A DNA stretch of 22,038 nt from JARRJY01 sp050116415 (lineage in GTDB: Bacteria; Pseudomonadota; Gammaproteobacteria; UBA6429; Thiohalophilaceae): assembly GCA_050116415.1 (NCBI GenBank), contig JASFOS010000020.1, positions 1 to 22,038 of the forward strand, written 5' to 3'. The stretch's first letter is position 1; each line of letters opens with the position of its first letter. Shown here in pieces: positions 7,801 to 15,097 of the stretch. Made by a program: the position numbers and the translations under genes. Under the pieces are notes generated by a model that was not told the DNA's origin, did not search any database, and saw nothing but the letters and a program-made list of their open reading frames with translations.

Positions 7801-9745
7801 CCTGAACGCCGACGATGAAACCGAGGCCGATAAGATCGTCAACTTCATTCGGGGTTACGAGGATCCGGCCAGCACCGGTTACCGCTCGCGCACCATTGAT
7901 TATGACGGGGACAATGCCGATGAAGTGTGGCGCCTGGGTGATATCGTCAACTCATCACCGGTAATCGTGGCTGACCCAAGCGAGCAGTATGACATTTTGC
8001 AAGGTGATAACACCTACACCACCTTCCGGGCCGAATACGAAAATCGTCGCCGCGTTATCTATGTCGGTGGTAACGACGGCATGCTGCATGCCTTCAACGG
8101 CGGCTTCTTCGACGTGGTAAACACCAAGTACTGCACCTCGGCAGATTGCAATGATACCTCCAGTGATCACCCGCTGGGTGCTGAACTGTGGGCTTACGTA
8201 CCGCGCAACCTGTTGCCGCACCTGCGCTGGCAGACTGAAAAAGCCTATCCGCATGTCTACTACGTGGATGGCGAACCGCGCGCGTTTGATGTCAATATTT
8301 TCCCTAAAACCGGGGATACCACGCACCCCAAAGGCTGGGGTACCATCCTGGTCGTAGGCATGCGTCTCGGTGGTTCACCCATCGGGGTGGATATCGACAA
8401 TGCCGATGGCGATGAAGACGGCAGTACCAATTCGGATTACACCGCCCGTTCCGCCTACGTGATTTTTGATATCACCGATCCGGAACAACCACCTAAACTA
8501 CTGGCGGAAATTACCCGCCCCGATCTGGGCTTTACTACCAGTACTCCGAACATCGTGGTTAAGCGTGAGCCTGATGACAATATCAACTGGGATAATGCGG
8601 GCACCAGCACCTTCCCCAATGACTGGTACCTGTCGTTTGGTACCGGCCCGACGGATATCGATACCGTGACCAGTACGCAAAATGCCAAGGTGGTGCTGTT
8701 CAAGCTGAATTACGATACCAGCAGTGAATCGTTAATTACTGACAGTGACCAGTTCAACGTGCTGGATACCAGTGTTGCCAACAGCTTCGTCGGTGATACC
8801 GAAACAGTACACTGGAGCCCCAACAAGGCGACCCCTGACCTGCAAACTGATGCCATCTACTTTGGTATTGTCGCAGGTAGCGAAGCCTCGCCAAGCGGTC
8901 GCCTGATGCGCGTTGCGCTGGCCGGCAATGACCCGGCACAGTGGGTGGATTCTGCCAACTGGAGCACCATGCTGAATACCAGCCAGCCGTTCCTGGCGCA
9001 ACCCATGGCCACCACGGTGGACGGTGAATGGTGGATCTTTACCGGCACCGGGCGTTATTTCACCGTTGCGGATAATGTGTCCACTGCACAGCAATCCTAT
9101 TATGGTCTCAAGGAAGAAGCGCAAGCTTCCTATCCGTCCCTGCCGGACAACTCGGTGACCTTCACCACCAACCAGGGTGCCGCCAGTTACCTGCAGGATG
9201 TCACGGACGTTGAAGTCTATCACCAGGGTGAAGTGGTCATACCGGCAGCACTCACCAACCTGGTCACGGACCTGGATGGCACCACCACCACCTTCAATGA
9301 CTTCAAAGAAGAAATGCAGGCCAGCAAACGTACCGGCTGGTTCTTCAACTTCGAAGATTCCGGTGAACGTAACCTGGTCACCTCCACTTACTTTGATCGT
9401 TTCACCATCTTCAGTTCGTATATTCCATCGGTCGACTCGTGCGTGGTGGAAGGTAACAGTATGCTATACGTCATTTATGACGTGACCGGCACGGCCTACC
9501 CCAACGCCGGCCTGCTCAACGACCTGACCCGTACCAATCCTGATGGTGATGAGTACTATACCAAGCCGAAAACAGACCTGGGTGTGGGTATTGCCTCCAA
9601 GCTGACCGTGCTGAATACCAGCAAGGGTGGCCAGATCATTGGTCAGAGTAGTACCGGTGAAATTTATACTGAACTGCCCAAGAAAACCACCGGGTCTACT
9701 TCAGGTGGCCGCCAGTCCTGGCGTGAGATCTTTGACCTGCCGTAA
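4820..9745 (+). CDS. pilY1: PilY1/PilC family type IV pilus tip adhesin
   Basis: About 1641 residues, well above the roughly 1160 of P. aeruginosa PilY1. An N-terminal signal sequence (basic MKTITSLIHK, then a hydrophobic run) directs export. The N-terminal half contains the VWA-like family stretch IIVLNTSDFSYDDDQ; the C-terminal part (about residues 1020-1560) is the PilC-type beta-propeller with YVGGNDGMLHAFN, ELWAYVPRNLLPHL, YYVDGEPRAFDVNIF and SSYIPSVDSC. EF-hand-like calcium loops include residues 74-85 (DLDGDGTIDSTY), 872-883 (DTNQNAALDSTD) and 967-978 (DDDGDGKVDSGE). PilY1 sits at the pilus tip, binds surfaces and regulates retraction in a calcium-dependent way in studied species. ATG at 4820 is preferred because GGTGA lies 5 nt upstream; TTG 4808 and ATG 4814 are in-frame alternatives. 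It lies between pilX and pilE; no pilY2 is present. Confidence 0.93.
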   Translation: MKTITSLIHKASISGLVAMSLLVLQPTTSHGLTGNLDEFSAIPPTVNSSTVPLVMLVMSNDHQLFYKAYNDWSDLDGDGTIDSTYNHDIDYYGYFDSYKCYEYDSSDSRFEPEEITTDKYCTGPGLTNTWSGNFLNWATMTRMDVLRKVLYGGKRVEDDIGDTTLERAYLPSDAHSFAKFIDASAIPVENLTPFSSGQDLTFCNTTYNSSTTDESQDTTEPPLVRVAKGDFRYWAANERWQCTWDDERGDNSNSTGTNTPASAATSDPSSSTDGATYSGNGPDYIVRVEVCDEDLIGKEKNCKEYSTDNYKPTGVLHTHGENNSMEFGLLTGSYEKNKSGGVVRKNISTFTDELETDGDGNLTGQFDTSVNGIVASINKMRISRYQYSEGFYNETDNCPWGLTSFSDGDCSNWGNPASEMYLEAVRYFAGLSKTAAFDADDSSYIPGLTDVASWTDPLSSDNYCAACNIIVLNTSDFSYDDDQLDMSGLNGSPSATDYTDDIGDDEGISGNDWFVGETSLATDQLCTAKTISNLGSIKGLCPGAPRLQGTYNIAGIAHYAQTNDIRSDLSGTQKIKTYAVSLSPAVPKIEIPVPGAASGEKVSILPACRNTDLSPDANCAIVDFKVVEPHTDLGGGSYGGSFYVNWEDSEQGGDYDQDMKGTISYVINSSQITVYTNVDSKFGSYPMGFGYIISGTTNDGFRVHSGVDNFRYTDPDGLADCNSNCNLADGVTSQTYNIGVSSASLLKDPLWYAAKWGGFIDTNGDNTPDQSLEWDSKNNETGQPVPDGIPDTYFLVTNPGNFEERLDEQLNDIKRRVSSGTAAAVIADAVTMQGALVQAIYQPQLDKNGKTVTWSGMLHSVFIDQDGFLREDTNQNAALDSTDAYIKIAYSADQGRTQVWYCSESGGNLTCDVVDRKEIEELKSIWNARDQLAIFDATDSRLTSQRAYGTSFADSSNGGRYIFTWLDDDGDGKVDSGEAVDFTASNFSSSNYGYLNADDETEADKIVNFIRGYEDPASTGYRSRTIDYDGDNADEVWRLGDIVNSSPVIVADPSEQYDILQGDNTYTTFRAEYENRRRVIYVGGNDGMLHAFNGGFFDVVNTKYCTSADCNDTSSDHPLGAELWAYVPRNLLPHLRWQTEKAYPHVYYVDGEPRAFDVNIFPKTGDTTHPKGWGTILVVGMRLGGSPIGVDIDNADGDEDGSTNSDYTARSAYVIFDITDPEQPPKLLAEITRPDLGFTTSTPNIVVKREPDDNINWDNAGTSTFPNDWYLSFGTGPTDIDTVTSTQNAKVVLFKLNYDTSSESLITDSDQFNVLDTSVANSFVGDTETVHWSPNKATPDLQTDAIYFGIVAGSEASPSGRLMRVALAGNDPAQWVDSANWSTMLNTSQPFLAQPMATTVDGEWWIFTGTGRYFTVADNVSTAQQSYYGLKEEAQASYPSLPDNSVTFTTNQGAASYLQDVTDVEVYHQGEVVIPAALTNLVTDLDGTTTTFNDFKEEMQASKRTGWFFNFEDSGERNLVTSTYFDRFTIFSSYIPSVDSCVVEGNSMLYVIYDVTGTAYPNAGLLNDLTRTNPDGDEYYTKPKTDLGVGIASKLTVLNTSKGGQIIGQSSTGEIYTELPKKTTGSTSGGRQSWREIFDLP

Positions 9746-9762
9746 TGATTGAGGGATATCAA

Positions 9763-10200
9763 GTGAGTAATACAATGAAACATCCAAGACAGACGGGCTT
9801 TACCCTGATCGAGGCCGTGGTGGTGATAGCCATCCTGGGTATCATCGTGGCACTAGCCGTACCGGCCTATACCGCGCAAAAACTGCGCGGCTTCCGCTCC
9901 GATGCGATTAACGCCATCCAGGCCATGGCCCAGCAGCAGGAACGCTGGAAAACCCTCAATGGAACATACTCCACCGATATTGATAACGTCGGTGGTGCCA
10001 GTACCGAGCAGGACCGCTATACACTGTCGCTCAGCAACGTCACCGCGGATACCTATACCATTACCGCCACGGCCAAGTCGCCGCAGGACAAAGACACGGA
10101 TTGTGATTCATTTAGCCTGACGCACACCGGCTTGCGTTCTTCCAAGGATAGCGATGGCACCACGACCACCGGCGCCAATAGCAAGTGCTGGCCGAAATAA
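9763..10200 (+). CDS. pilE: type IV minor pilin PilE
   Basis: A 145-residue PilE-type prepilin from the GTG at 9763-9765, chosen because GAGG lies 8 nt upstream. An ATG at 9745 overlapping the pilY1 stop and an ATG at 9775 are in-frame alternatives. The leader ends in TG, followed by FTLIEAVVVIAILGIIVALA, then a helix with AINAIQAMAQQQERW and NGTYS, typical of PilE. Two cysteines, DTDC and the CW three residues before the end, fit the conserved C-terminal disulfide. In the pseudopilin/minor-pilin complex PilE connects the tip to the major pilin. It is the last gene of the operon; its stop is 11 nt from the stop of convergent ispH. Confidence 0.9.
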   Translation: MSNTMKHPRQTGFTLIEAVVVIAILGIIVALAVPAYTAQKLRGFRSDAINAIQAMAQQQERWKTLNGTYSTDIDNVGGASTEQDRYTLSLSNVTADTYTITATAKSPQDKDTDCDSFSLTHTGLRSSKDSDGTTTTGANSKCWPK

Positions 10201-10211
10201 CCAACCAGCGT

Positions 10212-11141
10212 TTAACGTAACACTTTAGGTACCGGGAAGACCACGTCTTCCCGGTGACCTTTATCCATCACCGTGTCTGCACCCCAGTCTTTCAAGCGTT
10301 TTACTACGCTCTCCACCAGGATTTCCGGTGCTGAGGCACCCGCAGTGATACCCACCCGGCTGACACCTTCTAACCAGTCACGCTGAATCTCGTTTTCATC
10401 GTCAATCAGGTAGGCTTTGGCCCCCTGGCGTTGCGCCACTTCGCGCAAGCGGTTGGAGTTGGAACTGTTGGGGGAACCCACCACCAGCACCAGTTCACAA
10501 TCAGCCGCCAGAGATTTCACCGCATCCTGGCGGCTCTGCGTGGCATAACAGATGTCGTCTTTTTTCGGGCCATGAATAGCGGGAAACTTTTCACGCAGTG
10601 CATCGATCACCGCGGCGGTATCATCCATCGACAAGGTAGTCTGGGTGACAAAAGCCAGGTGCTCAGGATCGTTGACTTCCAGCCTGGCCACATCATCCAC
10701 GGTTTCCACCAGGTACATTTTGCCACCCTGGGATTCATCGAACTGGCCCATGGTGCCTTCCACTTCAGGATGCCCCTGGTGACCAATAAGTATACATTCC
10801 TGCCCGGCCTTGCTGTAACGCGACACTTCCAGGTGCACCTTGGTCACCAGCGGACAGGTAGCATCAAACACTTTCAGACCACGACGCTCGGCTTCCTTGC
10901 GCACGGCCTGCGATACACCATGGGCGCTGAAAATCACCGTGGCATCATCAGGTACTTCATCCAGTTCTTCCACGAACACCGCGCCCTTGTTGCGCAGGTC
11001 GTCAACCACGAACTTGTTATGCACCACCTCGTGACGCACGTAAATCGGTGCACCGAATATTTCCAGTGCACGCTCGACGATTTCAATGGCGCGGTCTACG
11101 CCTGCACAGAAACCACGAGGATTGGCCAGTTGTATTTGCAT
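10212..11141 (-). CDS. ispH: 4-hydroxy-3-methylbut-2-enyl diphosphate reductase IspH
   Basis: A 309-residue enzyme that reduces HMBPP to IPP and DMAPP, the last step of the MEP isoprenoid pathway. The three iron-sulfur cluster cysteines are C12 (GFCAG), C96 (DATCPLV) and C198 (ICYATQ). Substrate-site residues H41, H74, H124 and E126 (GHPEVEGT) are in place, as is SPNSSNSNRL. It is the last gene of the murJ-to-ispH run, 5 nt after fkpB with no obvious Shine-Dalgarno of its own. Its final codons contain a perfect 11-bp inverted repeat, listed separately. It converges on pilE. Confidence 0.98.
   Translation of the reverse strand: MQIQLANPRGFCAGVDRAIEIVERALEIFGAPIYVRHEVVHNKFVVDDLRNKGAVFVEELDEVPDDATVIFSAHGVSQAVRKEAERRGLKVFDATCPLVTKVHLEVSRYSKAGQECILIGHQGHPEVEGTMGQFDESQGGKMYLVETVDDVARLEVNDPEHLAFVTQTTLSMDDTAAVIDALREKFPAIHGPKKDDICYATQSRQDAVKSLAADCELVLVVGSPNSSNSNRLREVAQRQGAKAYLIDDENEIQRDWLEGVSRVGITAGASAPEILVESVVKRLKDWGADTVMDKGHREDVVFPVPKVLR
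10231..10255. repeat. perfect 11-bp inverted repeat inside the 3' end of ispH
   Basis: Arms ACCGGGAAGAC (10231-10241) and GTCTTCCCGGT (10245-10255) are perfectly complementary around a 3-nt loop. The element overlaps the codons for HREDVVFPV of IspH and begins 31 nt after the pilE stop. Neither strand shows a strong U-tract after it (plus strand continues GACCTTTATCC), so a classical intrinsic terminator is not clear. It could fold at the 3' end of the pil mRNA as a stabiliser or weak terminator. Confidence 0.6.
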
Positions 11142-11146
11142 AACGT

Positions 11147-11599
11147 TTATTTAGCCGGTTTGATTTCCAGAATTTCCACGTCAAAGGTAATCTCATGTCC
11201 GGCCAGCGGATGATTGAAATCGACCACGACCGTGTCGTTCTTGATGTCCTTGATCGCCCCGGGTACACGTTCACCGGAAGGCGTGTCGAACTCGATGATC
11301 ATGCCTTGCTCGATGCTCATGTCAGCCGGGAATTCACTGCGAGGCATTTCATGGATATTTTCTTCATCGGGGAAGCCAAACGCCTCGCGCGGCTCGATCG
11401 ACAGCACCTGCTTGTCGCCGGTTTTTAAACCATACAGTGCCAGTTCTAGTCCCTCGATCAAACTGCCATCGCCCATGATAAACTGTATGGGATCATGACC
11501 AATGGTGGTATCTGCCACCGTGCCATCCTCCAGGGTCAGGGTGAAATGCATGGTCACTTCACAGCCCGGACCAATCGTTAACGCTTTGACATCAGCCAT
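11147..11599 (-). CDS. fkpB: FKBP-type peptidyl-prolyl isomerase FkpB (SlpA, SlyD-like)
   Basis: A 150-residue isomerase of the SlyD/SlpA class that catalyses prolyl cis-trans isomerisation and acts as a chaperone. The FKBP core begins GPGCEVTMHFTLTLEDGTV and includes GDGSLIEGLELALYGL; the inserted flap-domain region (EPREAFGFPDEENIHEMPRS) is typical, and NHPLAGHEITFDVEILEI closes the fold. No His/Cys-rich SlyD tail is present, favouring SlpA/FkpB. The ATG at 11597-11599 is chosen over a longer frame because GGAGA lies 8 nt upstream. Its start overlaps the last 8 nt of lspA and its stop is 5 nt before ispH, so the three are probably translated from one transcript. Confidence 0.95.
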   Translation of the reverse strand: MADVKALTIGPGCEVTMHFTLTLEDGTVADTTIGHDPIQFIMGDGSLIEGLELALYGLKTGDKQVLSIEPREAFGFPDEENIHEMPRSEFPADMSIEQGMIIEFDTPSGERVPGAIKDIKNDTVVVDFNHPLAGHEITFDVEILEIKPAK

Positions 11600-12119
11600 G
11601 TTTTGTCTCTCCTTCGCCCGCACCTTCACGCTTGTGTTGACGGAAGGATTCAATAATTAAAAGTACCACGCCGATGCTAATCGCCGAATCAGCGATATTA
11701 AATGCCGGCCAGTGCCATTGTTTATAATACACATCGATAAAATCGATCACGTAACCATAGGCAATGCGATCGATCACGTTACCCAGCGCGCCACCCAGCA
11801 CCAGGGCAAACGCAATCGCCTGGCCTTTCTCATTGGCTTTGAGCTTGCTGGTCCAGGCAATCAACACGGCGCTTACCAGCAGTGCAATCAAGGTAAAAAA
11901 CCAGCGCTGCCAACCTGCCTGGTCACTGAGAAAACTGAACGCGGCACCGGTGTTATGCATCAAGGTCCAGTTAAACATCGGCATCAGCGCAACCGGCTGG
12001 TACATTTCCAGCAAGTTGCTCGCCAGTTGCTTAGTGATCTGATCCAGCACAATCACAACCAGCGCGATCCATAACCACTTGAGCATCGGGCCATTTTTAT
12101 TAAAGCAGTTTTTTAGCAT
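11592..12119 (-). CDS. lspA: lipoprotein signal peptidase LspA
   Basis: A 175-residue inner-membrane aspartyl protease that removes signal peptides from diacylglyceryl-modified prolipoproteins. There are about four transmembrane helices. The catalytic aspartates are D117 in GNVIDRI and D144 in FNIADSAI, and the conserved VLDQITK and NTGAAFSFLS are present. The tail after the last helix is short and charged. ATG at 12119 gives an N-terminus like that of E. coli; the in-frame ATG 11 codons later is possible. It lies downstream of ileS, but separated from it by a 100-nt gap with a repeat-like palindrome; in many relatives the two genes are directly adjacent. Confidence 0.97.
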   Translation of the reverse strand: MLKNCFNKNGPMLKWLWIALVVIVLDQITKQLASNLLEMYQPVALMPMFNWTLMHNTGAAFSFLSDQAGWQRWFFTLIALLVSAVLIAWTSKLKANEKGQAIAFALVLGGALGNVIDRIAYGYVIDFIDVYYKQWHWPAFNIADSAISIGVVLLIIESFRQHKREGAGEGETKHG

Positions 12120-12157
12120 ATATGTTCTTGTCAGTACCAGAAAATAACCTGAGTGAA

Positions 12158-12207
12158 GTCATATCCTGAAGATTGCTTCGCCCTGAAAAAACAGGGCTCG
12201 CAATGAC
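12158..12207. repeat. palindromic dispersed-repeat-like element between ileS and lspA
   Basis: Nested inverted repeats: outer GTCAT (12158-12162) with ATGAC (12203-12207), middle ATTGC (12172-12176) with GCAAT (12200-12204), and inner GCCCTG (12180-12185) with CAGGGC (12192-12197) around six A. Read on the minus strand it begins GTCATTGCGAGC and ends with GAAGCAATCT, the pattern of widely dispersed extragenic palindromes seen in many bacterial genomes. It lies just after the ileS stop. The T-run on the minus strand is in the loop, not after the stem, so it is not a standard terminator. Only one copy is in the window. Confidence 0.65.
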
Positions 12208-12219
12208 TGGCTCCGTTGG

Positions 12220-15075
12220 TCATGCATGCTCGCGCAGCTCGCCATCACCCTCGACATTCTCGACACAACGGCCACACAATTCCGGGTGTTGGCTATTAGC
12301 GCCCACGTCTTCGCGGTGATGCCAGCAACGTACACACTTGGCATGCGCCGAGGCACTCACCGACACCCAGATCTCGTCGTTGCTGCTCAGGGTATAATGG
12401 GCCGCTTGCTCGGGGGGATCGCCGGCCAGGTAAATGCGCGCTGCCGAGGTAATCAGGACGAAACGCAGTTCATCACCCAGCGTATCCAACAGGTCGTAAA
12501 TTTCACGGCCACAGTAAATGCCAACTTCCGCATCCAGCCCGGAACCAATACCTCCGGCAACACGCAGCGCCTCCAGTTCCTTGTTCACCGTATCGCGCAC
12601 TTCCATCACCTGTTGCCAGTACTGCATGGCCGCCGGCACATCTTCCGCGGCATGCATTTTGGGCAGTTCATACCAGGTGTTGAGAAACACCGAGTCGTTT
12701 CGTTTACCGGGCATGACCTGCCAGATATCTTCCGCGGTAAAACTCAGGATAGGCGCCATCCAGCGCACCATGGCTTCGGTAATGTAATACATGGCGGTTT
12801 GACAGGAGCGGCGCGCAACACTGTCAGCCTGGGTGGTGTACTGGCGGTCCTTGGTGATATCCAGATAGAAACTGCCGAGTTCCACCGCGCAGAAGTTATG
12901 CAAGGTTTGATAAACGTTATGGAATTCATAGCTGTCATACGCCTTGATGATCCTGTCCTGTAACTCGCGGGTTTTTTCCACCGCCCATTTATCCAGCGCC
13001 AGCATTTTATCGGCCGGCAGGCTATCTTGAGCCGGGTCAAAGCCGTTGAGGTTGGATAACAGGTAACGCGAGGTATTGCGAATGCGACGATAGGCATCGG
13101 CGGAACGTTTCAGGATTTCATCGGAGACAGTCATCTCGCCACGGTAATCAGTTGCCGATACCCACAAACGCAAAATATCCGCGCCCAGGTTGTTGACCAC
13201 CTTCTGTGGTGCGACCACGTTACCCTTGGACTTGGACATCTTCTGTCCCTTGGCATCCACGGTGAAGCCGTGGGTCAGTACCGACTTGTAAGGCGCGACG
13301 CCTTGCATCGCCACCGCGGTCATCAACGATGACTGGAACCAGCCACGATGTTGATCGGAACCTTCCAGGTAAAGATCCGCCGCCGGGTAGTCAGTTAAGC
13401 CTTCACGCTGGTTCAACACCGTGTGATGGGTGACCCCGGAATCAAACCATACATCCAGGGTGTCGCTGACTTTATCGTAATTTTCCGCGTCATCACCGAG
13501 CAACTCGGAAGCATCCATTTCGAACCAACCATCAATGCCCTGCTGTTCGATCCGTTGGGCCACTTTTTCAACCAGGGCATCGGTATCGGGATGCAACTTG
13601 CCGTCTTTCTTGTTCACGAACAGGGTAATCGGTACCCCCCAGGTACGTTGCCGCGAGATACACCAGTCGGGACGCCCTTCGACCATACCCACGATACGCG
13701 CTTCACCCCATTCCGGCATCCAGCGGGTTTGCTTGATGGCTTTTAACGCGGCTTCACGCAAACCGTTTTGCTGCATGCTGATGAACCACTGCGGCGTGGC
13801 GCGGAAAATAATCGGTGTCTTGTGGCGCCAGCAATGCGGATAACTATGCCGTAGCGCTTCGTCGTGGACTAACTTGTTCCTGGTTTTTAATGTTTCAATG
13901 ACATCATCATTGGCCTTGAAGACATGCTTGCCTTCGAACAAGGGGGTACCTTCGACAAACTTGCCATCGCCGCCGACCGGGTTATCCACTTTGAGGTTAT
14001 ATCGACTACCGACCACGTAGTCATCCTGGCCATGACCGGGTGCCGTATGCACCGCACCGGTACCGGCTTCGGTGGTGACATGTTCGCCGAGGATGATGGG
14101 CACTTCACGATCGTAGAACGGGTGTGCCAGCTTCAAGCCTTCCAGTGCCTCACCCTTGCAATAAGCCACCACCCGGTAATCTTCAACTTGATAACGTGCC
14201 ATCACGTCTTTCAACATGGCTTCAGCGATGATCAAACGTTCTTTGGGATGATCACCTGCCCCCTCGCATTGCACTACCGCATAGTCCAGTTGTGGGTTGA
14301 GTGCCACTGCCTGGTTGGCCGGCAAGGTCCAGGGGGTGGTGGTCCAGATTACCACCGAGATATTGCCCTCGCCCCTCTGCTCGGTATGATGCGCCCTGGC
14401 AAACAGTGCTTCTTCATCCAGCACCTCGAAGCGCACATCGATCGCCGGCGAGGTTTTATCTTCGTATTCCACTTCCGCTTCAGCCAGCGCCGAACCGCAG
14501 TCAACACACCAGTGCACTGGCTTGGAACCTTTATGCAAGTGGCCATTGTTAATGATCTGGGCAAGCGCACGCACGATGTCCGCTTCAAACTGGTAATCCA
14601 TGGTGAGGTAAGGATTATCCCAGTCACCTACTACACCGAGCCGCTTGAAGTCCTCGCGCTGGCCATTGACCTGTTGTTGTGCATATTCGCGGCAGGCTTT
14701 ACGGAATTCCTGTGCTGAAACTTTTAAACCGGCCTTGCCGACTTTTTTCTCCACCTGTAATTCGATGGGCAGACCATGACAGTCCCAACCGGGAATATAC
14801 GGGGCATCATAACCACCCAGGGTTTTGGATTTAACGATGATATCTTTCAATACTTTGTTGACGGCATGGCCGATATGGATATCGCCATTCGCATAAGGTG
14901 GGCCATCATGCAGGATAAAGGGTTTGCGTTTTTCCTGCTTCGACAGTTCACGTAACTGGCCGTACAGGTCTATCTGCTGCCAGCGATTTAAAAACTCCGG
15001 CTCTCGCTTGGCCAGGTTACCGCGCATCGGAAATTCGGTTTCAGGTAAATTAAGTGTATGTTTGTAATCTGCCAC
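12220..15075 (-). CDS. ileS: isoleucyl-tRNA synthetase IleS
   Basis: A 951-residue class I aminoacyl-tRNA synthetase that charges tRNA-Ile and edits valine. The HIGH motif is at residues 67-70 within NGDIHIGHAVNK, and KMSKS at 612-616. The CP1 editing domain includes VIWTTTPWTLPANQAV and GTGAVHTAPGHG, and DVWFDSGVTH is the usual catalytic-core stretch. A C-terminal zinc site is formed by CVRC and CGRC. Length is close to E. coli IleS (938). The start is GTG at 15073-15075. It follows ribF by 22 nt, and no T-box leader is visible, as expected outside Gram-positives. Confidence 0.98.
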   Translation of the reverse strand: MADYKHTLNLPETEFPMRGNLAKREPEFLNRWQQIDLYGQLRELSKQEKRKPFILHDGPPYANGDIHIGHAVNKVLKDIIVKSKTLGGYDAPYIPGWDCHGLPIELQVEKKVGKAGLKVSAQEFRKACREYAQQQVNGQREDFKRLGVVGDWDNPYLTMDYQFEADIVRALAQIINNGHLHKGSKPVHWCVDCGSALAEAEVEYEDKTSPAIDVRFEVLDEEALFARAHHTEQRGEGNISVVIWTTTPWTLPANQAVALNPQLDYAVVQCEGAGDHPKERLIIAEAMLKDVMARYQVEDYRVVAYCKGEALEGLKLAHPFYDREVPIILGEHVTTEAGTGAVHTAPGHGQDDYVVGSRYNLKVDNPVGGDGKFVEGTPLFEGKHVFKANDDVIETLKTRNKLVHDEALRHSYPHCWRHKTPIIFRATPQWFISMQQNGLREAALKAIKQTRWMPEWGEARIVGMVEGRPDWCISRQRTWGVPITLFVNKKDGKLHPDTDALVEKVAQRIEQQGIDGWFEMDASELLGDDAENYDKVSDTLDVWFDSGVTHHTVLNQREGLTDYPAADLYLEGSDQHRGWFQSSLMTAVAMQGVAPYKSVLTHGFTVDAKGQKMSKSKGNVVAPQKVVNNLGADILRLWVSATDYRGEMTVSDEILKRSADAYRRIRNTSRYLLSNLNGFDPAQDSLPADKMLALDKWAVEKTRELQDRIIKAYDSYEFHNVYQTLHNFCAVELGSFYLDITKDRQYTTQADSVARRSCQTAMYYITEAMVRWMAPILSFTAEDIWQVMPGKRNDSVFLNTWYELPKMHAAEDVPAAMQYWQQVMEVRDTVNKELEALRVAGGIGSGLDAEVGIYCGREIYDLLDTLGDELRFVLITSAARIYLAGDPPEQAAHYTLSSNDEIWVSVSASAHAKCVRCWHHREDVGANSQHPELCGRCVENVEGDGELREHA

Positions 15076-15097
15076 GTTGCTACCGTTTAATGTTGGT

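Noticed and set aside
12180..12197. Intrinsic terminator after ileS
   Set aside because: The T-run on the minus strand is in the loop, not after the stem; the form fits a dispersed palindrome better.
13924..14718. 264-codon plus-strand frame inside ileS
   Set aside because: It is antisense to conserved IleS editing-domain sequence and lacks recognisable motifs.
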